Shown: piece by piece, positions 1-6,092 of the stretch
How positions within the stretch are numbered: the stretch's first letter is position 1
How the letters are laid out: each line of letters opens with the position of its first letter
NCBI GenBank assembly: GCA_937894535.1
Contig: CALBHI010000007.1
Location: forward strand, 1-11,600
Direction: 5' to 3'
Length of the DNA: 11,600 nucleotides
Source: an uncultured Verrucomicrobiota bacterium
Lineage (GTDB): Bacteria > Verrucomicrobiota > Kiritimatiellia > CAIVKH01
Translations under genes and position numbers: made by a program
The notes under the pieces: generated by a model
What the model saw: the letters and a program-made list of their open reading frames with translations, nothing else
Told to the model about the DNA's origin: nothing
The model's database searches: none

Positions 1-1
1 G

Positions 2-316
2 ATCACCCACGACTCTGCACCGCCCACGATCCTCACCTCCGCTCCGGCCGATCAGGAAAGCGTCCTGGTGATCCAGCAATGGACCGTGGTCAGCGACCGC
101 CCGCGCGACCTGATCGCGACCTGGACCAGCGCCGTACCCGACGACCGCGGCCAGACCACCCGCCGCGCCCCGCCGTTCCCGCTCACCGCCGGCACCAACA
201 CCGTGTACCTTTCGCTGGTCGATCCCGACATCCAGGGCCCGGTGCGCCTGCAATGGGGCCGCCATCCGGGAACGGTGGAAATCCTCGACGCCCAAGCGCG
301 CGGCATCACGCGGTGA
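2..316 (+). CDS. C-terminal end of an unrecognised protein (5' partial)
   Basis: The frame is open from position 2 to the TGA at 314-316 and gives the last 104 residues of a protein whose start lies left of the window. An internal ATG at 68 is unlikely to be the real start, because coding-like sequence continues upstream of it. The fragment is rich in beta-type residues and has no membrane segment or Cys cluster. A stretch around residues 62-100 (LTAGTNTVYLSL, then VRLQWGRHPG and VEILDAQ) resembles the closing strands of a jelly-roll beta-sandwich as found at the end of some surface or sugar-handling proteins. That resemblance is impressionistic, and I do not recognise the family. The gene ends 29 nt from the convergent antitoxin gene, and no obvious terminator hairpin lies between them. 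Confidence 0.6.
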   Translation: MTHDSAPPTILTSAPADQESVLVIQQWTVVSDRPRDLIATWTSAVPDDRGQTTRRAPPFPLTAGTNTVYLSLVDPDIQGPVRLQWGRHPGTVEILDAQARGITR

Positions 317-345
317 TGCACACCCCAGCCCGGGATTAGCGGCGA

Positions 346-579
346 TTAACGATCGTACGCGTCCGGCTCCCTGTCGGGAACCTTGGCCAACGCGTCCTCG
401 AACTTCTTGCGGCTTGCCCGCTTGGCTCTGTCGTTCAAATACTCCTCGGTTTCCAAGGCGGATATCTTTTCCGCCACCGCCGATGCGACAAACTGATTGA
501 TCGACACCCGGTCGCGCTTGGATAAAACCCGGGCACGCTGGTGAAGCGAATCCGGAAGTCTCAGACTGAGTGCACTCAT
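346..579 (-). CDS. Ribbon-helix-helix (CopG/HicB-family) antitoxin of a PIN toxin-antitoxin pair
   Basis: This 77-aa protein is the predicted antitoxin that neutralises the upstream PIN RNase and represses the operon. The N-terminus reads as a ribbon-helix-helix DNA-binding fold: a strand at residues 3-10 (ALSLRLPD), a helix to about 22, a turn, then a second helix beginning SINQFVASAVAEK (26-38). The second half (about 44-77) is a charged tail, which in such antitoxins wraps the toxin; the ending with KVPDREPDAYDR is typical of the antitoxins that accompany COG1569 PIN toxins. Its ATG overlaps the toxin stop as ATGA (576-579). A strong Shine-Dalgarno, AGGAG at 591-587, sits 7 nt upstream inside the end of the toxin gene. 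The pair is type II by inference. The gene order is toxin first, the reverse of the commonest arrangement. Confidence 0.88.
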   Translation of the reverse strand: MSALSLRLPDSLHQRARVLSKRDRVSINQFVASAVAEKISALETEEYLNDRAKRASRKKFEDALAKVPDREPDAYDR

Positions 580-1007
580 GGTACGTCTCCTAGTTCCATC
601 AGGAACTCTTTGGGTGTCATCAACTGCAAGCCGTGCTTGGCCGCCTCGCGAAAGTCGCGCTTGTTGTAGGTGACAATGATCTCACAGCGTCCGGCCACGG
701 CGACCTCCAATACCATATCATCCTTGGGGTCCCGTTCGTGCGGACGCCAAAGATAGTGAATTTTGTGCCGTCTACCAACGTGACACATGTAGTCGATGAT
801 GTCGGTTATACTGGCCCACGAGGGCTTCCCCTTCCACAGGTTGCGCTTGGCAACGGCTTCGTATTCCAAAACAAGCGGTACCGACAGACTGATGTCAAAG
901 AGATCCCTCCCAATCATACTCAACAAACGGAATGACGGGCCTCGCCGTGAACGCAACGCGGCAATGAACACATTGGAATCGATGACCACCCGGTATCGCT
1001 TCTTCAT
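576..1007 (-). CDS. PIN-domain toxin (COG1569 / TIGR00305-like ribonuclease)
   Basis: This 143-aa protein is a single PIN domain, the Mg2+-dependent RNase fold of VapC-type toxins. Acidic residues fall where the family places its metal site: D10 in VVIDSNVF, E48 in LVLEYE, D96/D97 in DPKDDMVLE, and D118 in VTYNKRDF. Position 115 is Asn where classic VapC proteins have Asp; as I recall this is usual in the COG1569 branch and not a defect. The chosen ATG at 1007 places the first beta strand (RYRVVID) directly at the N-terminus, as expected, and a near-consensus promoter ends only 6 nt upstream, so the transcript probably starts at or beside this ATG. The antitoxin overlaps its stop codon. The RNA target cannot be read from the sequence. 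Confidence 0.88.
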   Translation of the reverse strand: MKKRYRVVIDSNVFIAALRSRRGPSFRLLSMIGRDLFDISLSVPLVLEYEAVAKRNLWKGKPSWASITDIIDYMCHVGRRHKIHYLWRPHERDPKDDMVLEVAVAGRCEIIVTYNKRDFREAAKHGLQLMTPKEFLMELGDVP

Positions 1008-1042
1008 AGTGGTATCATAGGTGATACCATGTTAGTGGTCAA
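1007..1042 (-). promoter_or_regulatory. Promoter of the toxin-antitoxin operon, predicted leaderless
   Basis: Read on the minus strand, a -35 box TTGACC (1042-1037) and a -10 box TATGAT (1019-1014) are separated by exactly 17 nt. Each box matches the sigma70 consensus at 5 of 6 positions. The -10 ends 6 nt before the A of the toxin ATG at 1007. A normal start site 6-8 nt downstream of the -10 therefore falls at or next to the start codon, leaving no room for a Shine-Dalgarno. The transcript start is inferred. Confidence 0.7.
1010..1029. promoter_or_regulatory. Probable antitoxin operator: perfect 8-bp inverted repeat
   Basis: TGGTATCA (1010-1017), a 4-nt centre (1018-1021) and TGATACCA (1022-1029) form a perfect inverted repeat. 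It covers the whole -10 box and part of the spacer of the toxin-antitoxin promoter. Ribbon-helix-helix antitoxins bind such short palindromes as dimers of dimers and repress their own operon, so this is the natural site for autoregulation. The binding itself is inferred. Confidence 0.65.
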
Positions 1043-1081
1043 CACCGATGCATCAGCCCGCGACGTCAGCGAGCCGACCCG

Positions 1082-2176
1082 TCAACCACCCGCGTAATCG
1101 AGGATGCGCTCTGCCGCCACCACATCGCCGCCGGCGCTGCACCGGGCACGCGGCTCCGGCGCATGGTCGGCCGCGTCGAGGTACGGCGCAAGTTCGCCGC
1201 GGTAGAGGGCCTCGGCGGGAATGTGCACGTGGCGCAACACCTGCCGCAAGGCGTCCTCGAGGATCGGGTACTCGCGGAACTCGGTGCGTTCGGCATAGAC
1301 CAGCGTCTTGTTGTTCACGACGCACTCGGAGAGGATGCCGAAGCCGGGTTTGGAGACCACGACATCGCACGAGGCGATGACATCGGAGAACGGGAAACGG
1401 TGGCGGTCGATGCCGAAGAAGTTCCGCCCCGTCCACCCGAGCGGCAACACGGTGAGGAATGCATGGCCGGGGTCGCGTGCGAGCGCGGCCACCGTTGCGT
1501 CATCCCAGTCGAGGGTGGTGAACGAGAGCAGGACCCAGCGCACCGACGGATCGATCCCGTAGGCGGCGGCGAGTTCGGCACGGCGGTCGCGCCCCGGCGA
1601 GGCGACCAGCGGGATGTGCTCCTGCCGCGGAAACGAGGCCATCGGCTCGCTGAACGGCAACCGCAGCAACAGGTCGGTCGCGGCATAGCCTTCGCGGAAG
1701 GCTTCGATGGCCCGACGCCATCCATCGCCGCGCCCGGCAAACTCCTCGTAGATCCAATCCCAGGTGAAGTTGCCCACCGCGAGGGTCGGGATCCGCTCGT
1801 GCGATGCCGCCTCGAGCGGAATGCCGGGGATGTCGGCAACGACCAGGCCCGCACCCACGTCGCGCAGGAACGCACGTTCCTGGTCACGCAACGCGGGCCG
1901 CCGCGCCATCAGGTCATCGAGACGGCGTCCGGTCTCCGCGACATCGACGCGGATCGAATCGAGCTGGACCATGCCCACGTCAAACGCACCGGGCCGGTAG
2001 GCATCAACCGGCAGGTCGAGCCGGCTGCGCAGAAAGTCGACCGGCAGGTCAGTCACCACGCGGATCGGACGCAACGGATCGGCGCGGCGCAGGGCACGGA
2101 GGATGTCGCACGAACGCACCCCGTGGCCGTAACCGTGGGCGGTGATGTAGTAGACGATCGGCGCGGGATCACGCAT
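1082..2176 (-). CDS. MurG/UGT-fold glycosyltransferase, related to the N-terminal half of L-arabinokinase ARA1
   Basis: This 364-aa protein looks like a two-domain GT-B glycosyltransferase. The N-terminal domain opens with a strand and glycine loop (IVYYITAHGYGHGVRS, residues 7-22), the pattern of MurG-like enzymes and of the glycosyltransferase-like half of plant ARA1. The C-terminal domain carries the donor-binding signature at 271-284 (DVVVSKPGFGILSE). There is no signal peptide or membrane helix, so it is probably cytoplasmic. Donor and acceptor cannot be read from the sequence. The same frame is open up to 2326, but the extra 50 residues are low-complexity Ser/Arg/Ala and lie inside the FIST gene, so I chose ATG 2176, which places the glycine loop at the N-terminus. 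This start overlaps the end of the FIST gene by 8 nt (ATGCGTGA), implying translational coupling. Confidence 0.82.
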   Translation of the reverse strand: MRDPAPIVYYITAHGYGHGVRSCDILRALRRADPLRPIRVVTDLPVDFLRSRLDLPVDAYRPGAFDVGMVQLDSIRVDVAETGRRLDDLMARRPALRDQERAFLRDVGAGLVVADIPGIPLEAASHERIPTLAVGNFTWDWIYEEFAGRGDGWRRAIEAFREGYAATDLLLRLPFSEPMASFPRQEHIPLVASPGRDRRAELAAAYGIDPSVRWVLLSFTTLDWDDATVAALARDPGHAFLTVLPLGWTGRNFFGIDRHRFPFSDVIASCDVVVSKPGFGILSECVVNNKTLVYAERTEFREYPILEDALRQVLRHVHIPAEALYRGELAPYLDAADHAPEPRARCSAGGDVVAAERILDYAGG

Positions 2177-3377
2177 GGCCGGGGCGGAAGATGCCAAAGG
2201 CGCTGGTGTAGCCGTGGATGAAGGTCGCGCCGCCGACCGGTCCGATCTCGCCGTTGCAGAAAAAACCGCCGAGCGCGCGCTCTCCGACCTTGCCGAGGAA
2301 ACTCGCCGAGTCGTAGTTGGGCACACCGTAGAGGAACTGGCCGCGGCCGAGGCAGGAGAACAGCAACGCCCCGGCCTGTGCGGGCAGATGGCTCTCCGAC
2401 GCGTAGTGCGACAGCAACAGGTCGAGGTCCTGCTGCGAGGTCTTGCGGTCGCGCAAATGGAACTGCACCAACTGCCCCTCGCGCAGCAACGAGCCCACGT
2501 TGACCGAGCCGGTGTTGTAGTCGGCGCCGATGAGGTTGCGGATCAGGAACGGCGAAGGCTCACCCGGCTCGGTCACCGCATCCACCGCCACGCCGAGGAA
2601 CAGGGAGGTGCGCATCAGTTGCCGGTCGTAATCGGTCGCGTCCTGGAAGATCCGGTTGAGGTAGACCAGCGGCGACTCGTGATCGACCTCGAACAAAACG
2701 TTGTCGCGGCAGCGGGTCACGGTGACTGGCATACCGATCGGACGGCACCCCTGGGCGACGATGGTGTCGAGTTGGATATTGCCGGTGAGTCCGATGCATA
2801 CCAGGCCGGCACGATAAACTTGCTGGTGGAGGAACAGCGCGTTTTCGCCGGAACGCTGTCCGCCGCTGGCCAGGCCACCGATCTTCGCCGAATCGGGGAA
2901 GGCATAGTCGAGGCCGTTCAGGAAGGGTTCGACCTGCGCGGAAAACGGATCGGCGAGCACCATGAACTGGGGCCGGGTCACGGCGGCATCAAGCCCGAGC
3001 CAACGCCGCCAGACATCGGGCGAGGCATCCTCGTCGGGCAAGGTCAGGGTGTCGGTGTGCAGCGGATGCAGCACGACGCCGGGCAGCACGGCGGCGGTCA
3101 AACTCAACGCCGGGCGGTTTTCCACCTCGAGACCGCCCCCGATCACTCCGCCGGCCGAACAGCCGACGATCAACGCGTCCTCGAAATGCTCACGCAGCAA
3201 GGCCGGTAAATGGCCGTAGTACGAGGCAAAATGCGGCGTGACGAACACGATGACCAGATCCGGAGCGCGGCCTGACAAGGCGGCACGCAACCGGTCGGCG
3301 GCCGCGGCCACCAGCGTGCTCAGGTTCGATCCGGTTTCGCTGACCGAGACCCACGCCATCTGTTCCTGTTCGTTCAT
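2169..3377 (-). CDS. FIST-domain (FIST_N + FIST_C) sensory protein
   Basis: The protein is 402 aa from ATG 3377. The order is FIST_N (about 10-215) followed by FIST_C (about 225-400). FIST_N contains the glycine-rich segment GCSAGGVIGGGLEVE (72-86) after a LVIVFVTPHF strand. FIST_C ends with ALLFSCLGRG and then NGEIGPVGG...TSAFG near the C-terminus, both typical of the family. FIST proteins are thought to bind small ligands such as amino acids and pass the signal to partners; this one has no kinase, cyclase or receiver domain attached. The start is uncertain. ATG 3359 (protein starting MAWVSVSE) has AGGA at 3367-3364 and matches the usual family N-terminus, whereas ATG 3377 has no Shine-Dalgarno. 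A weak -10-like TATCTT lies at 3391-3386. The gene overlaps the downstream glycosyltransferase by 8 nt. Confidence 0.85.
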   Translation of the reverse strand: MNEQEQMAWVSVSETGSNLSTLVAAAADRLRAALSGRAPDLVIVFVTPHFASYYGHLPALLREHFEDALIVGCSAGGVIGGGLEVENRPALSLTAAVLPGVVLHPLHTDTLTLPDEDASPDVWRRWLGLDAAVTRPQFMVLADPFSAQVEPFLNGLDYAFPDSAKIGGLASGGQRSGENALFLHQQVYRAGLVCIGLTGNIQLDTIVAQGCRPIGMPVTVTRCRDNVLFEVDHESPLVYLNRIFQDATDYDRQLMRTSLFLGVAVDAVTEPGEPSPFLIRNLIGADYNTGSVNVGSLLREGQLVQFHLRDRKTSQQDLDLLLSHYASESHLPAQAGALLFSCLGRGQFLYGVPNYDSASFLGKVGERALGGFFCNGEIGPVGGATFIHGYTSAFGIFRPGHA

Positions 3378-3525
3378 GCCGTGAAAAGATACACCACGCA
3401 AGCACACCCGATAAACGAATTTCGCTCCTGAAACGGGACGGTGGATGACCGGCGCTTACCGGGCGCCCGTTCTCACCGGAACACGAAGGGTTTCCCGCCG
3501 CATGGGCGCCGGTTTCGGATGGGGG

Positions 3526-4515
3526 TTACTCGGGCCGGGGCGGACGGGCCATCAGGCTCTGCACGGCTTCGCGGGGATTTTTGCCGGCGAAGAGCACGGC
3601 ATAGACCTCGGCGGTGATGGGCAACTCGACGTTCATCTCGCTGATGAGCCCGTGCGCGGCCTTGGCGGTCCAGACGCCTTCGGCCACTTGTTGCATGCCG
3701 TGGAGGATGGCGTCGAGCGATTCGCCGCGGCCGATGCGTTCGCCGACGCCGCGGTTGCGGCTGTGGCGGCTCATGCAGGTGACCATCAGGTCGCCGATGC
3801 CGCTGAGGCCGCTGAAGGTGGCGGGATTCGCGCCGAAGCGCAGGCCGAGGCGGGTGATCTCGGCGAGGCCGCGGGTCATCAGCGCGGCCTTGGTGTTGTC
3901 GCCGAAGCCGAGGCCGTCGCAGATGCCGGCGGCGATGGCGATGACATTCTTCAACGCGCCGCCAACCTCGACGCCGATGATGTCGTCGGAGGTGTACACG
4001 CGGAACGAGGCGCCGTTGAAGGCCTCCTGCCAGAAGGCCGAGGCGGCCGGGTCGGCGCTGGCCACGGTGACCGCGGTGGGGACGCCACGGGCGACCTCTT
4101 CGGCATGGCTCGGCCCGGAGAGCGCGGCGACATCGGGGCGCTGCCATTCGGCGGCGGCGAGGGCGCTGAGCCGCTGGTGGGTCTGTTGGTCAAATCCTTT
4201 CGAGACGCTGACCACGCGCGCGCCGGCCGGAACGTGCGCGGCAAAACGCGCGAGGGTGGCGGCATAGAAACGCGAGGGAACGGCCAGCACCAGGCCATCG
4301 GCCCCGGCGGTGGCTTCGGCTTCGCTGGCCGTCCAGCGGAGCGAAGCGGCGAGCGGCACCCCGGCGAGAAAACGCGGGTTTTCGCCAGAGGCTTTCACCT
4401 GTTCGAGGTAGGCGGCATCGGGTCCCCACAAGGTCACGCGGTGCCCGTTGCCGTTCAGGATCAGGGCCAGGGCCGTGCCCCACCCGCCGTCGCCGATGAT
4501 GGTGATGTTGCTCAT
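3526..4515 (-). CDS. gpsA: NAD(P)-dependent glycerol-3-phosphate dehydrogenase
   Basis: This 329-aa enzyme reversibly reduces dihydroxyacetone phosphate to sn-glycerol-3-phosphate, the backbone precursor of phospholipids, in the cytoplasm. The Rossmann dinucleotide motif GDGGWGTALA is at residues 8-17. A SKGF segment with K106 and LSGPSHAEEV (132-141) follow. The catalytic Lys lies in GGALKNVIAIAAG (K189), and the substrate-binding region GFGDNTKAALMTRG is at 203-216. SRNRGVG (252-258) is also a family hallmark. Length and motif order are normal. ATG 4515 is the only start that places the Rossmann strand correctly. It has no Shine-Dalgarno; a 7-nt-periodic repeat ends 9 nt upstream. The gene lies 76 nt behind plsY, which consumes its product, so co-expression is likely. 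Confidence 0.97.
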   Translation of the reverse strand: MSNITIIGDGGWGTALALILNGNGHRVTLWGPDAAYLEQVKASGENPRFLAGVPLAASLRWTASEAEATAGADGLVLAVPSRFYAATLARFAAHVPAGARVVSVSKGFDQQTHQRLSALAAAEWQRPDVAALSGPSHAEEVARGVPTAVTVASADPAASAFWQEAFNGASFRVYTSDDIIGVEVGGALKNVIAIAAGICDGLGFGDNTKAALMTRGLAEITRLGLRFGANPATFSGLSGIGDLMVTCMSRHSRNRGVGERIGRGESLDAILHGMQQVAEGVWTAKAAHGLISEMNVELPITAEVYAVLFAGKNPREAVQSLMARPPRPE

Positions 4516-4524
4516 AAGGGGAGG

Positions 4525-4552
4525 TGTCGGGTTTCAGTGTTCAGGTTTCTGG
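4525..4552 (-). repeat. Degenerate heptad repeat upstream of gpsA (4 units)
   Basis: On the minus strand, four consecutive 7-nt units share the pattern NNNGAMM; the first base is C or A and the second is always C. Example units are CCTGAAC (4545-4539) and ACTGAAA (4538-4532). The array ends 9 nt before the gpsA ATG. A 15-mer in it, CTGAAACCCGACACC (4537-4523), recurs exactly upstream of plsY. Periodicity and position are read directly from the sequence; no function is known to me. Confidence 0.6.
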
Positions 4553-4591
4553 GAAGAAGGGATTCTCATGCGTACACGTAAACGAAACCGG

Positions 4592-5209
4592 CTACGCCTT
4601 GTTCTTCTTCACAAAGCGGTTTTCGGTTCCGTTCAGCAGCCGCTGGATGTTCGCCTTGTGGCGCAGGATGGCAAGCAGGCCGAGCACCGTAAGCACGACC
4701 GGCAGGATGAGATGGCCGTCGCGGTAGAACCACCAACCGGAGGCGATGACCGCCACCGCGGCGAGGATCGAGGCGAGCGACACGTAGCGCGAGGCGAAGA
4801 ACACGACCACCCAGGCCAGCACGCCGGCGAGGGCGGCCTGCGGGGCGATGCCGATCAGCACCCCGGCGCTGGTGGCGATGCCCTTGCCGCCCTTGAAGCC
4901 GAGGAAGACCGGGAAGTTGTGGCCGAGGATCGCGGCCGCGCCGCACAACACGGAGATCACGCCGGGCTCCATCGCCGCGCCGAACCAGGCGGGGAACAAG
5001 AACGAGGGCACGAATCCCTTGAGGGCGTCGAGCACGAAGGTAGTGATGCCAAGCGGCTTGCCGAGCACGCGCAGGACATTGGTTGCGCCGATGTTGCCGC
5101 TGCCGTGCTGGCGGATGTCGATGCCCTTGAGGCGGCCGATGAGCAGGCCGAATGGAACGGCTCCGAGCAGGTAGGCGGCAGCGAGGGTGATCAGGTCAGG
5201 CGTGGTCAT
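4592..5209 (-). CDS. plsY: Glycerol-3-phosphate acyltransferase PlsY (acyl-phosphate dependent)
   Basis: This 205-aa integral membrane enzyme transfers an acyl group from acyl-phosphate to glycerol-3-phosphate, giving lysophosphatidate, the first membrane-lipid intermediate. All three conserved cytoplasmic-loop motifs are present: GSGNIGATN (36-44), GHNFPVFLGFKGGKGIAT (96-113) and a third ending with NIQRLLNGTE (187-196). Hydrophobic segments fit the usual multi-helix topology, at roughly 5-25, 53-73, 82-100, 115-138, 145-162 and 167-183. Length is typical. It lies directly upstream of gpsA on the same strand. ATG 5209 has no Shine-Dalgarno, and its upstream region contains the same 15-mer found before gpsA. 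Confidence 0.97.
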   Translation of the reverse strand: MTTPDLITLAAAYLLGAVPFGLLIGRLKGIDIRQHGSGNIGATNVLRVLGKPLGITTFVLDALKGFVPSFLFPAWFGAAMEPGVISVLCGAAAILGHNFPVFLGFKGGKGIATSAGVLIGIAPQAALAGVLAWVVVFFASRYVSLASILAAVAVIASGWWFYRDGHLILPVVLTVLGLLAILRHKANIQRLLNGTENRFVKKNKA

Positions 5210-5223
5210 GCGGGAGGTATGGG

Positions 5224-5244
5224 TGTCGGGTTTCAGGTGCCGGG
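5224..5244 (-). repeat. Degenerate heptad repeat upstream of plsY (3 clear units)
   Basis: On the minus strand, three consecutive 7-nt units (5244-5224) follow CCNGRMA, including CCTGAAA and CCCGACA. The 15-mer CTGAAACCCGACACC (5236-5222) is identical to the one before gpsA. The array ends 14 nt before the plsY ATG; the remaining bases are pyrimidine-rich and contain no Shine-Dalgarno. Confidence 0.55.
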
Positions 5245-5295
5245 AAACGGGGATGAACGACCAGGCTCGTGCGGAGGGCGGCTTGTTGTTGGATC

Positions 5296-5330
5296 GTTGG
5301 ACGTCGAAGGTTGTGGGTTGAGGGTTGCGT
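5296..5330 (-). repeat. Heptad repeat between the response regulator and plsY (5 units, NNNCAAC)
   Basis: Five uninterrupted 7-nt units on the minus strand fit NNNCAAC, with a single deviation (CTTCGAC at 5309-5303). Examples are CCTCAAC (5323-5317) and CCACAAC (5316-5310). The first three bases vary freely while the last four are nearly fixed. The array begins 2 nt after the response regulator stop codon. It is purely 7-periodic and not 3-periodic, so it is not coding. Confidence 0.65.
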
Positions 5331-5332
5331 CG

Positions 5333-5998
5333 TCATTTCTTTCCCTCCACCCAGCGCACGGCTTCGCGCAAGACCTGCGCGGCGTCCTCGACGCGCAGCT
5401 TCTTCTTGATGTTGGCTCGGTGCACCTCGACGGTGCGTTCGCTCAGCCCGTATTTTTCGGCGATCTTGCGGGTGGACAAGCCTTCGCCGAGGCACTCGAA
5501 CACCTCGCGTTCGCGCTCGGTCAGCGAGGCCACGCCGGCAAAGGCATCGGCTTCGGGTTTTTCGCGCGACAACTGGTGGATCAGCCGGTTCGACATCACC
5601 GGGCTCACGTAGATCTCGCCGTTGAGGACGCGGCGGATCGCCTCGACCACCACCTCGTCGGCATCCTCCTTCATGACATAGCCGCGGGCCCCGGCGCGCA
5701 GGGCCCGGTCGGCGTACTCGGCCTCGTCGTGCATCGACAACACCAGGCAACGCATGCCCGGATGGCGCGCGATGAGTTCCTTGATCAGGTCCAGTCCGCT
5801 GCGGTCCTTCAGGGTGATGTCCACCAGCGCGACCGCGGGTTGCTGGGCCGCGGCCAGTTCGAGCGCCTCGTCGAAGGATCCCGCCTCACCGCACACCGTC
5901 AGATCGGGCTCGCGTTGCAAGAGCAATGACAAGCCATGGCGCACGATCGAGTGGTCATCGATCACGAGGACACGGTGGGCTGTGGCTGGGACGTGCAT
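5333..5998 (-). CDS. NarL/FixJ-family response regulator (receiver + LuxR HTH)
   Basis: This 221-aa two-component transcription regulator has an N-terminal receiver domain (about 9-125). It shows the acidic pair D14-D15, phospho-acceptor D60 (ALVDITLKD), S88 in the LVLSMHDE switch region and K110 in GYVMKED. A linker leads to a LuxR-type helix-turn-helix (about 156-217): SLTEREREVFECLGEG (158-173), then GLSERTVEVHRANIKKKL (184-201). All receiver residues needed for phosphorylation are intact. No sensor kinase is encoded in the window, so the partner is unknown. The frame extends upstream to a TTG at 6034, but ATG 5998 gives a normal length for the family. Neither start has a clear Shine-Dalgarno. 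Confidence 0.93.
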   Translation of the reverse strand: MHVPATAHRVLVIDDHSIVRHGLSLLLQREPDLTVCGEAGSFDEALELAAAQQPAVALVDITLKDRSGLDLIKELIARHPGMRCLVLSMHDEAEYADRALRAGARGYVMKEDADEVVVEAIRRVLNGEIYVSPVMSNRLIHQLSREKPEADAFAGVASLTEREREVFECLGEGLSTRKIAEKYGLSERTVEVHRANIKKKLRVEDAAQVLREAVRWVEGKK

Positions 5999-6092
5999 CG
6001 CGCCAAGATTCACGGTTCGGGGGGCGGCATTCAAGCTTTAACCCGAAGACACCGGGGGAAAACGCCGACGGGGCGGGAGGCGGGCCGCACGG

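Noticed and set aside
317..345. Possible bidirectional terminator between the convergent first gene and the antitoxin
   Set aside because: No stem longer than a few bases with flanking A/T runs could be found in the 29-nt gap.
2177..2326. 50-residue N-terminal extension of the glycosyltransferase
   Set aside because: The extension is Ser/Arg/Ala-rich, lies entirely within the FIST gene, and would push the N-terminal glycine loop away from its expected position. ATG 2176 with an 8-nt overlap is far more likely.
1163..3209. Two plus-strand open frames (352 and 344 codons) opposite the glycosyltransferase and FIST genes
   Set aside because: The minus-strand products have recognisable family motifs, while the plus-strand products do not.
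3460..3469. 10-bp perfect palindrome CGGGCGCCCG between gpsA and the FIST gene
   Set aside because: There is no loop and no following T run on the minus strand, so it is not a convincing terminator. In such GC-rich sequence short palindromes of this kind are expected.
3445..4581. 378-codon plus-strand open frame opposite gpsA
   Set aside because: It is the shadow of a gene with all GpsA motifs; its composition is biased towards Gly, Ala, Asp and His.
4448..5929. 493-codon plus-strand open frame spanning plsY and the response regulator
   Set aside because: It is antisense to two well-recognised genes and to the gap between them. Its product is repetitive His/Asp/Gly/Ala-rich sequence with no family resemblance.
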